A stretch of DNA of 64,000 nucleotides from Bettongia penicillata ogilbyi (GCA_023548195.1 JAJHZJ010000575.1:2235454-2299453), one strand, 5' to 3'. Shown: positions 1 through 10,324, counted from the stretch's first letter. The notes: generated by a model not told the origin, from the letters alone. Numbers and translations: made by a program.

Positions 1-889
1 TTCTGGAACACCATATTCTAAGCTCTTTGATACCTTAATGTAGAAGCTACCAGATCTTTTGTTATCCTGATTGTATGTCATAATATTCAAATTGTTTCTT
101 TCTAGCTGCTTCCAATATTTTCTCCTTCACCTGGGAACTCTGGAATTTGGCTACAATATTCCTAGGAGTTTCCCTTTTTGGATCTCTTTCAGGAAGTGAT
201 AGGTGGATTCTTTCAATATTTATTTTGCCCTCTGGTTCTACAATATCAGGGAAGTATTCCTTGATAATTTCATGAAAGATGAGATCTAGGCTCTTTTTTG
301 TAGTGGCTTTCAAGTAGTCCCACAATTTTTAAATTGTTTCTCCTAAAGCTATTTTCCAGGTCAGTTATTTTTCCAATGAGATATTTCACATTAGTGTCTA
401 TTTTTTTATTCTTTTGATTTTGTTTTGTAATTTCTTGTTTTCTCATAAAGTCATTAGCTTCCATCTGCTCCATGCTGATTTTTAAAGAACTACTTTCTTC
501 AGTGAGTTTTTGAACCTCCTTTTCCGTTTGGCTAATTCTGCTTTATAAACCATTCTCCTCTTCATTGGCTTTTTGGACCTCTTTTGCCATGTGAATTAGT
601 CTTTTTTCATACTTTTCTTGCATGTCTCTCATTTCTCTTCCCAGCTTTTCCTCCATCTCTCTAACTTGCTTTTCAAAATCCTTTTTTAGCTCTTCCAAGG
701 CCTGAGCCCACCCGACATCCCCTGGGGTGTCTGGGGTACTGAGGCCCTGCCCTCCACATCTTTCCCTGATGGCGAGAATATGTCCTCGTCCTCACCATCA
801 GATCCGAATGTTGGGATCATTTGCATTTGTTGGAAAAAACTCTCTATAGTCTTATTTTTCTTCCCTTTTCTAGGCATTTTCCCAGCCAA
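1..889 (-). pseudogene. L1 ORF1 (RNA-binding chaperone) pseudogene, partial at window edge
   Basis: LINE-1 ORF1p forms a trimeric coiled-coil RNA-binding protein that coats L1 RNA in the retrotransposition particle. The start codon at 889-887 opens with MAGKMPRKGKKNKTIESFF, which is homologous to the plus-strand ORF1 at 63096. A coiled-coil stretch rich in K/E heptads follows (about 700-480), then the RNA-binding section (about 480-290) and the C-terminal domain (about 325-60) with the PEGKINIERIH and ERDPKRETPRNIVAKF segments. The frame is broken: a frameshift near 690-720, an in-frame TAA at 543-545 where the right-hand copy has a lysine codon, a frameshift near 280-300, and another near 80. 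The 3' part lies outside the window. L1 identity is firm; it is inactive as read. Confidence 0.9.
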
Positions 890-1010
890 TTACTTGACTT
901 CTGAGATTCCTGTCCACCCCCGCCTAGATCCGCCCAGCTAGTGCTTGGGCTCTGAGATTCAAATGCGCCACCCAGCTGCTAATCAATGTGACCTTTTGTT
1001 CTGGTGCTGG

Positions 1011-1140
1011 GGTGGGGGCAGGGCCGCCTCCCAGGCTCAGTTCCCTCAGGGGCTTTATGCATAGGCCTTCAGAAATGGAGCGAGGTGGGGCAGGGCCATC
1101 TCCCAGGCTCAGCTCCTTTTATGCAGAGACTTTCAGTAAT
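1011..1140 (-). repeat. Two imperfect tandem units within the L1 5'UTR
   Basis: Positions 1011-1083 and 1084-1140 both start with a GGTGGGG(G)CAGGGCC block, continue with CTCCCAGGCTCAG, and end with TTTATGCA followed by a CTTTCAG or CTTCAG. The units are about 73 and 57 bases long. They look like a short tandem duplication in the promoter region, in principle like the monomers of some rodent L1 promoters. Confidence 0.7.
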
Positions 1141-1616
1141 AAAGATCCTGCCTGCTATCGAGGGAGTCCCGGGCTGCTGCGGCCCCGTGGCTGCTGCCTG
1201 CCTCTGCTGTTGCCCACGCCTCTGCCTCCACCGCTTCCTGCCCCCGTCTCTGCCGCCGCCGCTTCCTCCTGAGGGCCCGAGACACGGAGATGCTCCACTC
1301 CCCTCCTGCGGCCCAGCCTCTCTCACTGACCTGTAGCTTCTGTGAGTGGAGGGACTTTCCCGGCTGCCGGAGCCTCCGTCTCTGAAGCCTGCTCGGGTCA
1401 GCTTCTCTGGGGCCACGGCCGGGGCAGCGCTGGTGGTGGGGTCCACTTTCCGGGGTGCAACGGACCCTGGGGACGGGTCTCCAGGGCTCCCTGGGACGGA
1501 AATCTCTTCCACTCCGTTTCTGTACCACTTTCAGTGGTCCAGAAGTTATGCGAATCTCTTTTTACAATAATTCCATGTGCTGTGGGTTGGAGCTCGTAAA
1601 CTTGCGTCCTTCTACT

Positions 1617-1626
1617 CCGCCATCTT
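1617..1626 (-). promoter_or_regulatory. YY1-like site at the L1 5' end
   Basis: The minus strand reads AAGATGGCGG, a match to the YY1 core (AAGATGGCGG/C), about 11 bases from the element's first base. In human L1 a YY1 site at the same place directs accurate transcription initiation. The same motif occurs at 62350-62359 in the right-hand L1 and is degraded in the older copy near 2665. Confidence 0.65.
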
Positions 1627-1637
1627 GGCTCCGCCCC

Positions 1638-1972
1638 TGAATTAGTCTTTTTTCAAGGTGTTAATTTCTTCAGCATTTTTTGCATTTCCTTTTGCAAGCT
1701 ACTGACTTGCTTTACATGATTTTCTTGCATCACTCTCATTGCTCATCCCAATTTTTCCTCCACCTCTCTAACTTGATTTTCAAAATCCTATTTGGGCTCT
1801 TCCATGGCCTGAGACTATTGCATATTTATTTTGCAGATTTTGGGTGCAGAAGGCTTGATTTCCTCTGATGGTATGCATTGTTCTTCATCATCCTGAAAGG
1901 ATGGAAGAAAATACCTGTTCACCAAGAAAATATCCTTCTATAGTCTTATTTATTTTTCCATTTTTTGGACAT
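1638..1972 (-). pseudogene. Older L1 ORF1 remnant, interrupted
   Basis: The minus-strand start codon is at 1972-1970 and is followed by a sequence that parallels the ORF1 start at 63096, but with an in-frame stop a few codons in and many substitutions. It stops abruptly at 1638, where the CpG-rich L1 5' end begins. The rest of this ORF1 should lie beyond the younger insert, off the left edge. Non-functional. Confidence 0.8.
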
Positions 1973-2685
1973 TTTCCCAGTCAGTTATTGACTTTTGAGT
2001 CCTTTGTCAAGAGTAGGGTATACTCTAGGGACCTGTAAGTTTTCAGTTCCTCCAAGGTGGCACAATCATGGGAGAAGAGTTACTCCTCTCCTGAACTGCA
2101 CTCTTGTCTGTGAGCAACCACAAGTACTCTGTTCTGGCCAGGATCTGCCAGTAGGGTTCCCTCTGCAGAGCTTCCATCAGCTCTACCACCAGCCCTACTC
2201 CTTACCTTAAGGCTGCCACACAGGCCTGAAATCCACATCAGCAGCTGAATTCCCCCAGAGTCTTTAGGCAAAGGGCTTCAAAACTGGATGCTACTGCTGC
2301 AGTGGCTACTGCTTGTGAGGCCAGACCATGTTCTCTTCTCACCCAAGTGAGAGAGCTTTCTCACTGACCTTTGAAACTGTCTTTGGCATTTGTGGGCTGA
2401 GGGATCTGGTAATCACAACTGCTTCCCAGGATTCTGCCTCAAGCCCTGCTCTGGCCCTGTCCCTGCTGTGCTGTGTGGCCAAGGCTGGGCTGGACTCCAC
2501 TCCATACTAGTTGTGATAGACCTTTCCTGTTGGCTAGAAATCTCTTTCACTCTGTCATTTTGTGGTTTCTACTGCTCTAGGATTTGTTTATAGTCATTTT
2601 CACAGGTATTTTATGGGCTATGGTGGGGAGCTTCTACAAGTCCATCTTTCTACTCTTTCAGCTTGGCTCCATCCCTCCACAAATC
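1973..2685 (-). mobile_element. Older L1 5'UTR
   Basis: On the minus strand it begins near 2685 with GGAGCCAAGCTGAAAGAGTA, a decayed form of the L1 5' end, then CCCATAAAATACCTGT, which is shared with 62399 onwards. It is the same subfamily as the right-hand L1 (62337-63095) and has low CpG content consistent with age. Confidence 0.75.
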
Positions 2686-2744
2686 TTAAAGGATACAAAG
2701 TAAGATGCTCAAAATCTGAAGGGGACCTTCTCTCCTATATTTGG

Positions 2745-2750
<6 letters not shown>

Positions 2751-2776
<26 letters not shown>

Positions 2777-2777
2777 A
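2751..2777 (+). repeat. (GT)n microsatellite
   Basis: About 13 uninterrupted GT units, followed by AT-rich and imperfect CA sequence up to about 2878. Confidence 0.95.
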
Positions 2778-2884
2778 TTTACACACCAAAAATGTGAGTG
2801 TGTGTGATATGAAAGATACAGATATAGAGATATATCTTTATATCTATCTTTGGTATGTAAACACACACACATACACGGACAGAA

Positions 2885-3065
2885 ATGAGGATCAGACCTG
2901 TGATTTTGTTGATATCTGTAGCTAAATCCTCAATGAGGAAACCAGAAGTGCTTGGACTTGCTAAGGATGGCACAACTGGTACGTATCAGAGGAGGGTTTG
3001 AACCTGGGTCTTCTTGACTTTGGCCTGGCTCTCCCTGTACCATGCCAATCTACTTCTCTATACAC
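2885..3065 (-). mobile_element. SINE-like fragment (MIR/CORE type), diverged
   Basis: The segment GGGTTTGAACCTGGGTCTTC followed by CTTGACTTTGGC matches the reverse complement of the tRNA-like B-box region of MIR-type SINEs. The 5' part is poorly conserved. Confidence 0.45.
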
Positions 3066-3084
3066 AATGATACTTACATATTTG

Positions 3085-3190
3085 TAAAATCAATCAGTCA
3101 GTAAAAATTTATTATATGCCAGGATCTGTGCTAAATTCTAGGGGTACAAATGCATAAAAAAAGACAGTCGTTGCTCTGGAGGAGTGGGGA
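3085..3190 (-). mobile_element. LINE-2 3' end fragment
   Basis: AAAAATTTATTATATGCCAG, then GATCTGTGCTAAATTCTAGG and GGTACAAATGC. This is the reverse complement of the standard L2 tail (CCTGGCACATAGTAGG...AATAAAT). Confidence 0.55.
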
Positions 3191-3369
3191 AGGGCAGAGT
3201 GGGAAAGGAGGTGGTGAAAGATAAGAGGAAAACGTCCAATGTAGCGGAGCTAGGTGATAAGTGAAGAGCTGATTGGCCCTCCTAAAGTGAAAGTTTAGGT
3301 TTGAACAGTAGTTCTTTGCTAGACCCTCCATTTAGAGAAGTCCCAGGGGCCGAGGGTACTGATTAGGTT

Positions 3370-3560
3370 CGAGGGTAGGGTACCTGCAGCCTCAAGACCA
3401 CATGTGGTCTCCTGGGTCCTTTTGACCTAGTTCAAGTTGTACGGAACAAATCCTTTTATGAAAGGGATTTGTTCTCTGAAGTTTGGATTTACTTAAAGGG
3501 CTGCGCTTGAGGACCTAGAGGGCCATATGTGGCCTCGAGGCTGTAAGTACCCCACCCGGG
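3370..3560. mobile_element. Non-autonomous hAT (Charlie-like) fold-back element
   Basis: The two ends are inverted copies of each other: GTACCTGCAGCCTCAAGACC at the left and a GGCCTCGAGGCTGTAAGTAC arm at the right. Inner arms also pair, GGAACAAATCC against GGGATTTGTTCT. Likely 8-base target duplications flank it: ATTAGGTT (3362-3369) and ATTAAATT (3561-3568), 6 of 8 identical, as expected for hAT. It encodes no protein. It resembles the marsupial Charlie-type elements I remember, but the exact family was not checked. Confidence 0.8.
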
Positions 3561-3568
3561 ATTAAATT

Positions 3569-3690
3569 TTAAGGTCCTTCAGACCCAGGACTGTCTTCTG
3601 TCTTTTTTTTGTCTCCACAGGTTTAGCACAATTCCTGGCATGTAGTAGGTATGTAATAAAAGTTTATTGAATAAATGAATTAAGATGCAA
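3569..3690 (+). mobile_element. LINE-2 3' end
   Basis: Contains AGCACAATTCCTGGCATGTA then GTAGG...AATAAAAGTTTATTGAATAA, the L2 3' terminal signature, ending with the tandem tail. Confidence 0.7.
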
Positions 3691-4635
3691 GTACAGGGTT
3701 ATTTGATCCTGAATGATGATGAAGACCCTATGGGCATGATGAAAAAGTCCAAAGTAGTCTAGCCAGGCAGAAAATATAATAGCTATAGATACACATACAT
3801 ATATTTGGGTCCAGACTCTGCTATATCAAGAAATTTCTTGTTGTGGTCTAAGATTCTAGAAATGGCTCACAATTGCTTTAAACCTGATTTAATATCTCTC
3901 CTGTGGACCACCCAGCTTCAATTTCACTAGGTCAACTTGGGAAGATGGATGAGCCAAGAATGTCAATGTGAATTGTGTTCTAGGAATGGAGAGAATTTCT
4001 AAGAAAAGAATACTGGAAGTGTATCAGACCTAACTGCAAAAGGTTCAGATCACCTAAACACAAGTTTGCCAATTGCTTACATTTCAGGGTATGAGTAAGA
4101 TGGCATTTGTTAGAGGAAATTTTTTAAATTTTTGGGTAGAGTAACATTTTCCACTAAGTCTCAAGCATACAAATATATATACAAAATATATGCATATATG
4201 TATAAACGTATACATATGTATACATATATGTACATATTTCCCATTGATGTAGTTAAGTTAGGTAATGCTACAAAAAAAGTTGTATACTCTTCTAATATCT
4301 TGGGTAATAAAGTAAATGCTTGAAAGTAGCTGACTCCATCTTCATCTGAAGAATTTTCTGGGCAGTTCCTATGAAAGTGCATCTCAAGAGCATGCTTTAA
4401 CCACCTAAACTCCCACAGTTAATACATCCATTCTCCAGAACTCAACTCTGTTTAAAACATGATGCAGTAACTCCTGTGTGCTAAGTTTATGTGATAACTG
4501 GAAAACCATTCTGATATCCCATAGGAGTTGATTTACATGGTTATAGTATGGGATTTTGCCCTTTTCAATAAATAGGAGACAGAATGCAGGAGGGACTGAG
4601 GGATGAAGGAAAGAATGGAGGGAAGGAGAAAGGAA
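3691..4635. other. Mostly unique sequence with an AT-rich tract
   Basis: No gene or recognised transposon. An imperfect ATATAC/TACATA low-complexity tract lies at about 4160-4240. Confidence 0.5.
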
Positions 4636-4637
4636 AG

Positions 4638-4722
4638 AAGGAAGGAAGGAAGGAAGGAAGGAAGGAAGGAAGGAAGGAAGGAAGGAAGGAAGGAAGGAAG
4701 GAAGGAAGGAAGGAAGGAAGGA
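4638..4722 (+). repeat. (GGAA)n microsatellite
   Basis: About 20 near-perfect GGAA units, with purine-rich GA-type flanks from about 4600 to 4800. The apparent reading frames here (poly KEGR, poly SFLP) are artefacts of the repeat. Confidence 0.95.
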
Positions 4723-4799
4723 AAGAAGAGAGGGATCTAGGGAGGGAGAGACAAATAGAAAAAGAAACAAAGAAAGAGAATGCGAGAGAGAATGTGTGT

Positions 4800-5600
4800 G
4801 AGTGAGGGAAGCCATTTTCAGTAAGTCTTTTGGAAAACAACATTCATAATTAATTTTATGAATGCCTCCCAGGAGAATTTATGTGATTTCTTCAGTGGGA
4901 GTCCTTATCCTCTGATTATTCCACTGAAATCACTTTTTCTGAGGATCCCGATGGCCTGCTGACCCTTTCTCAGGCACCCCTTCTCAGCCTTGCTGGGACC
5001 TTGGGCCTTCCTTGTCCTTGAAAAGTTTGGCTTCCTTGGCATCATTCCTCTTCTATGACTCCCTCCTCTGACTCTGGCCACCCTTGTTCTGCCCATTTGG
5101 ATCAGCACATTCATCTCTGAAGGCTGCGTTTAGGAATGACATTGATAAGTAGGGAGCATTCAAAAGACAGTCATGCTGGTGAGTTCATGTCTTACAGGGA
5201 TAGGACAGAGAAACTAGAGATCCTCACTCTTCTCTGGGCTGGTCTTAGCCGGATAATAGAGTTTCTATGGGAAAATGTGGTTTTAGTCAGATGACCTAAG
5301 TGGGGACACAAGCCTTTGGTAAGTTACAAATTATATGAAGACAGAATCTGCTTTTTTAGACTCAAAGTATCTACTTGCTTCCCTTCCTTTGCTTTTTCCA
5401 GAGAAACTAACCAGGCTCAGCATAAAAAGTGACCAGAGGAAAGTCCCAATGACCCATGAGGAGACCTTCCCAAAAGATAATCAGGCTACCGGGGGGAAAG
5501 AGGGGATACTGAACCACAGTGATCTTGGTTCCTAGGAGCTTAAAGACCATTTTCCTCTTGTGCTTATCAGATGGAGAGCTTGGCCTAGAGGGTGGAGGAT
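4800..5600. other. Unique sequence, no feature seen
   Basis: Single-copy-looking DNA. Short open frames at 4905-5114 and 5335-5535 show no recognisable family and no splice context I trust. Confidence 0.4.
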
Positions 5601-5800
5601 GAGATCCTGGAGAAGGCTGAAGTTCTGCTGATCATTCCAAGCTGGGTGATGATGGGCTAGTCAATTAAAATCCCTGAGCTTCAGTTGTTTGTCTCTCAAA
5701 TGGGACAAGAACACCTAGGGACCTGACCTCACAGATGACTGTTGAGGCTCACAGGAGCTTAAGTTCCTCAAATGCTTTGGAAATGTTAAGAAGGGTTTTA
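5600..5800 (+). mobile_element. MIR-like fragment, weak
   Basis: CTGGGTGATGATGGGCTAGTCA, then CCTGAGCTTCAGTTGTTTGT and a later GCTTTGGAAATGTTAAG tail, fits a diverged MIR in sense orientation. The following stretch 5800-6320 looks unique. Confidence 0.4.
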
Positions 5801-6324
5801 GCTCATGATGCAACCCCATCCACTATAACCAATAGCTAAAATATTCACTACTTCCAAATCTGCTCCTTTGATCACCTGCTGCGTTTGAGTCTCCATGGAC
5901 TCATGCTTACTCACTGCTCTCTTCTACAGATGTAACTGTTCTTTATCGCTGAACTTTTCCTCTGTGTATCAGATCATGGAAAGATGGAGAAAGTAGCTGC
6001 CAGTGTGGTGCTGATGGGGAAAGGTCAATACTTTCTTTCCTAAATTCTGAATGGAGCTCAGATTTCAAGAAGCATCATCATGACAATGTGAACAGTGAAT
6101 TTGTCACCACATTTTTACTTTACTGGAATCCTTCAGTATTCTTTAGTATAGCATCCCCATCCTTCATAGTCTATGAAGTATTTCTCATATTACTGGAGAG
6201 TGAAAGGGCTTTAATCAAAAAGTTCCTGCAGGCAAAGTCAAAAGAAGCCCCTGATTGATTATTTTACTATGGTCTCAGTTTATGTTTTTCATTTATTTCC
6301 CAGGTTTAATGAGAACTCATGCTT

Positions 6325-7200
6325 CCAAACTTTGGGTTAATACTAGAAGATGGAAGTCAAAACTCCATCACAATGACAGAAAAGGAAAATGACAAATACT
6401 GGAGGAATTGAGGAAAAATTGGGACACTCCAGGACTGTTGGTGGAGTTGAGAACTGATCCAGCCCTTCTGGAAAGCAATTTGGAACTATGCCCAAAGGAC
6501 TATAAAACCATGCATACCCTTGCATCCAGAAACACCACTACAAGGCCTGCATTTCAAAGAGACTAGAAAAAAGGCGAAAAGACCCACATGTACAAAAATA
6601 TAGCAGTTCTTTAAGGGGAATGTCCATCAATTGGAGAATGACTGAACAAGTCAGGGTATATAATTGTGATGGAATGCTATTGTGCTATAAAATATGTTGA
6701 GCAGGATACTTTCAGAAAAGTCTGAGAAGACATATATAATAAACCACTGCAAAGTGAAGTGAGCAGAACCAGGAAAACATTGTACACAATAACAGGAATG
6801 TTGTTCAATGATCAGCTGTGAATGACAGTTAATCTTAGCAATGCAATAATCCAAAAAATTTCAAAGAACTCATGATGAAAAATGCTATCCACTTCCAGAA
6901 AAAGAACTGGTGGAGTTTTAATGCAGATCAAAGCATTTATCTTTTACTGTTTTATTTTTCTTGGCTTGTATTCTTTTCTTTGAGTTTGTGTTTTTTTCCA
7001 ATATAGCCAATATGGAAATATTCTTTACATCACATCACATGAATAATCTATTTCAAATCTCTTGCTTTCTCAAGGAGAGAGAGGAGAGGGAGAAAGAGAA
7101 TTTGGAACTTAAAATATTTTTAAAAAGCTCAAATGTTAAAAAAATTCTACATGTAATTGATAAAAAGAAAAAAATTGTAAAAAAATTAATGCTATCATAT
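6325..7200 (+). mobile_element. L1 3' end (ORF2 terminus region and 3'UTR)
   Basis: Carries the series typical of marsupial L1 3' ends: GTTGGTGGAGTTGAGAACTG, GCAATTTGGAACTATGCCCA, AAGACCCACATGTACAAAAA, CCATCAATTGGAGAATGACT, ATTGTGCTATAAAATATG, GTGAGCAGAACCAGGAAAAC, and a terminal GGAACTTAAAA...ACATGTAATTG tail. It is 5' truncated and has no open frame for reverse transcriptase. Confidence 0.8.
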
Positions 7201-7234
7201 TTTTCCAATATGCTTATGTTAACATTTTAGTAGT

Positions 7235-7445
7235 AGTGACGCAACAAGACTCAACGGAATGAGTGCTGGAGTTGAAGAAATGAAGACCTGGGTTCCAATA
7301 CTCAATATGATATTTAAAACCTGAATGTTTCTGTCTTGGCTTTTCCTTCCTTCCTTTTCTTTTCCATCTAGCAGAGCGCCTTTGCAATCAATAAATCTAT
7401 AAGCATTTATTAATTGCCAATTATGGACCAGGAAGCTGAGAGTCT
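7235..7445. mobile_element. SINE scrap and L2 3' scrap
   Basis: 7260-7330 resembles the middle of a tRNA-headed SINE on the plus strand (GAAGACCTGGGTTCCAATAC). 7385-7445 resembles an inverted L2 tail (AAGCATTTATTAATTGCCAA). Both are short and diverged. Confidence 0.4.
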
Positions 7446-7734
7446 GTTAGTAAGTCTAGCTCCGGGGAGTGGAGATCTCTTCCACCCTTCCTGCCTTCAT
7501 CCTGCTCCTGTATATCCCAACAGAGAACGGGGTGAAGACAAAACCTGTAGTTTTTGTATCCTCCAGCTGACTACCAGGCTTTGAGAACTATCTTCCCTTT
7601 AGTCCATATTTTTGGCTACTTTTTAAATATTTGAAAATGTCCAAATACTAATAATTAAGAAGGTTGCAAAACAAAATAACACTTATACCCAGAAATTAAG
7701 AAAAAAGTCATTTTTAAAAAAGAATGGTTAATAT

Positions 7735-8110
7735 TTTAGAGGTTTTAGGCAACAGATCTACATTACTGATGGAGTTAGAAAGTGTTTCAAAGATTCTGGA
7801 AAGCAACTTGTGACTATGCAGATAAAGTGATGTTCATATGGTGTTCATACTCTCTGAGCCAGAGATTCCACTCCTAAGTCTATCCACCAAGGAAGCCAAT
7901 GTCAGGAAAATGATTTCATATACACCAAAAAATTTATGGGAGTGCTTACCATGGCATCAAAGAAATGGAAACAAGTGAATGGCAACAAATTATAGAACAT
8001 GAGTGAGGAGGACAATTGCTGAATTATAAGCAACAAAGAACATGATAGATGTAGAGAGACCTGAAAGGACTTCGACGAACTCATGCAGAGGAAGTGAGCA
8101 GGTACACAAT
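7735..8110 (+). mobile_element. Diverged L1 3' end
   Basis: Follows the order of the 6325-7200 element but is heavily mutated: TTCTGGAAAGCAACTTGTGA, GATTCCACTCCTAAGTCTAT, GAATGGCAACAAATTATAGA, GAAGTGAGCAGGTACACAAT. Confidence 0.5.
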
Positions 8111-8240
8111 GATTACCATAACAGCTAGGTTTGTAAAGAACCTAAAAACTATTAACTCATTTTATCCTCACAACAACTTTGGAGGGAAGTGCTTTTATCT
8201 CCACTTTACAAACAGACAACACAATAATTGGAAATAGCAG
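8110..8240 (-). mobile_element. MIR fragment
   Basis: AACTCATTTTATCCTCACAA then CAACTTTGGAGGGAAGTGCT and CTCCACTTTACAAACAG is the standard MIR core in reverse orientation. Confidence 0.6.
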
Positions 8241-9890
8241 TAACTGATTAGTTGTAATTGTAATAGTAATTGACAATTGGGTACTGTGAAATCACGGAGC
8301 ACACGCTTGGCTCCATTGTAGGAGTTCATGTGAAACATCTCCTCCCTCTATTCCTTTGCAAGGCTATGCTGAGAATATTACATGTAATGTCAATAGCTTT
8401 TCTGTGTGTTGATTGATTAGTGGCATTTTTTTCTATTTCCTCCTTTAAAAAAATCATTTCTTTTAAGAGCAGCTCTCTGGAAAGGGGTGATATAGATAGA
8501 AATCAGGGTAATGGAAAAATTGAGTTTTTTTCAATGAAAATTTATTTTTGAAAAGCACACAGTTTTTTACTCTCTATTTCAAATCTACTTACTTAAAGCA
8601 ACTGGAGAGACTGGGAAAAATAGAACAACCTAAAATGAAGGAGTTATAAATGACTGAGATTTGTGAACCTTTTTGCCTGTACAAACTGACTGAAGGTTAG
8701 GAGTCATACATTAATTCAAAATCAGGGTGTATTCATTTTAATTACTAAGAGAAAACCAGGCAGAAACACAAGGAAAGACAGAGAAAACAACCTCTATGAA
8801 CATACATATAGTAAACTCAAACTAATCAGAAGTAAAAATACACTGAAATGATAGATTATAATATTCTTGAATTACAATATAGCCTTCATTTTTGCTCAAA
8901 CTATGTATTTAATTACTAAACTCACATCTTTTCTTTAATGCCACTTAACTGCCCCCTTATTCCCTAAATGTAGACTTTTTATCCTTTTTATTAAGAACTA
9001 TAAAATTTTTTAAAGATGAAAGCATAAAGGATATTGTCCACATCAGGTCCTTTCTCCATAATGCTCAGCCTTTCTAAAGAAAGTCAAATTTAAAGGTTCA
9101 ACCAGGACAAATTAAGTTTTCTTTGTTGCTCTTTACTGAAAAATGTATTTATTCTTACAAAATGCTGGTAAGTTTTACTGAGAGATAACTTAAATAGGTT
9201 ATTTTCTTCATTTTTCATTTTCAATAATGCCTAAGAGATGCTAGCATGTGTTTATCACCAAAGTCTAGTTCATATGATGGAGCCTAAAGGCATCATTAAG
9301 GATCAGGAAGGCATAGGTATCACATGATACCATTACTGGTTAACTTTCCCTCCCCTTGCTCCTGATCATGACAAACTGGTTTTATTTTGTGTATTATGAG
9401 ATTTCTTTTTAAAAAAAATTGGTAAATTCTGTCTCCTTTGACCACTGGCCACTTCAGGCACCTAGGCCAATTGACATGTAGAGCAGTTGATCCCACCATG
9501 CTATCTTTTCCACTGTCTTACTTCCTTTTCCCTACTTACCTTGGCATTTGGCCCAGTCTTGGCTATTTGCTCCCATTCAAAGGAGTTCACTCAGAAGGAA
9601 AGGAGTGGAAACGTTGGCATACTATCTATCAGGAGGTTGCCAAACCCTGGCCTGTTTCCATAGGCATGTCTAGAGTATGAACTGGGCTTGTCCAGATGAG
9701 CCAGCAACTCAGCTTACCTCTGGACCCATCAAGGTCTACTTCCAGAACTAATGTCAGTCTGCATGCTTACAAGGGTGGATTAAATACCTACAAAATAGTG
9801 ATGCCTTTTCAGCCCAAGACCTTTAATACACTTAGTAAATGTGAGGGAAAATAAGCCAAAGTATAGCAAATATGGGAAAGGGGATGGATG
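8241..9890. other. Unique sequence, no gene seen
   Basis: About 1.6 kb, AT-rich, with no repeat I recognise. An open frame at 9438-9680 (80 codons) shows no known motif. A good GTAAGT-type donor could be read on the minus strand near 9535, but no matching acceptor or conserved frame was found. Confidence 0.4.
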
Positions 9891-9894
9891 AGTG

Positions 9895-10290
9895 GTCAAC
9901 TCAGTTAGCATTTATTGGGTATCTGCTATGTGGATGTTGTGGATATAAAAAGAAAATGGACAAACAGTCCCTACCCTCATGGTCCCAATGGGGAGGGAAG
10001 GTGAGGTAAAGAATTACAGAATTTACAAAGATAAGTAGATACAAGATGATTTGAGGAGGGAGGGAATCTTAACACCTAGGAGAATTGAGAAAGGTTGGTT
10101 TATGAAGCATGGATATTTAATGGAAGAGAAAGATTCTAAAAAGCAGAGCTGAGGATGGAGAGAGAGCATGCCAGGTCTATATAGGTCTACAAAGCATGAT
10201 GATACAAAGAGCAGGGGCAGGAGAGGGACGTGGAGATCATATAAAAGGGAGTCATGTACAGTGAGATAGTCAGACTCACTCCTTGACATC
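9895..10290 (-). mobile_element. LINE-2 fragment
   Basis: Starts with AGCATTTATTGGGTATCTGC, then ACAAACAGTCCCTACCCTCA, the inverted L2 3' end. Lower-similarity L2 body follows. Confidence 0.55.
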
Positions 10291-10324
10291 TTTCATGTTA
10301 CTCCACAGTGCAGTGATACTCCAT

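Larger units (their letters stand above)
890..1637 (-). mobile_element. L1 5'UTR with internal promoter, CpG-rich
   Basis: This stretch lies directly upstream of the ORF1 start, and on the minus strand it begins GGGGCGGAGCCAAGATGGCG, the same layout as known mammalian L1 5' ends. It is GC- and CpG-rich at about 1020-1510, unlike the AT-rich surroundings, so the copy is probably fairly young or was protected from CpG decay. L1 5'UTRs hold an internal RNA polymerase II promoter. It differs from the 5'UTR shared by the older copies at 1973-2685 and 62337-63095, so it represents another subfamily. Confidence 0.85.

Noticed and set aside
988..1599. Overlapping GC-rich open frames of 74-147 codons on both strands
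   Set aside because: They lie in the CpG-rich L1 5'UTR, where stop codons are rare because of base composition; the codon patterns do not resemble a protein.
4405..4843. Open frames rich in SFLP or KEGR
   Set aside because: Generated by the GGAA/TTCC repeat.
9438..9680. 80-codon frame and a GTAAGT donor-like site near 9535 on the other strand
   Set aside because: No matching acceptor and no conserved-looking peptide.
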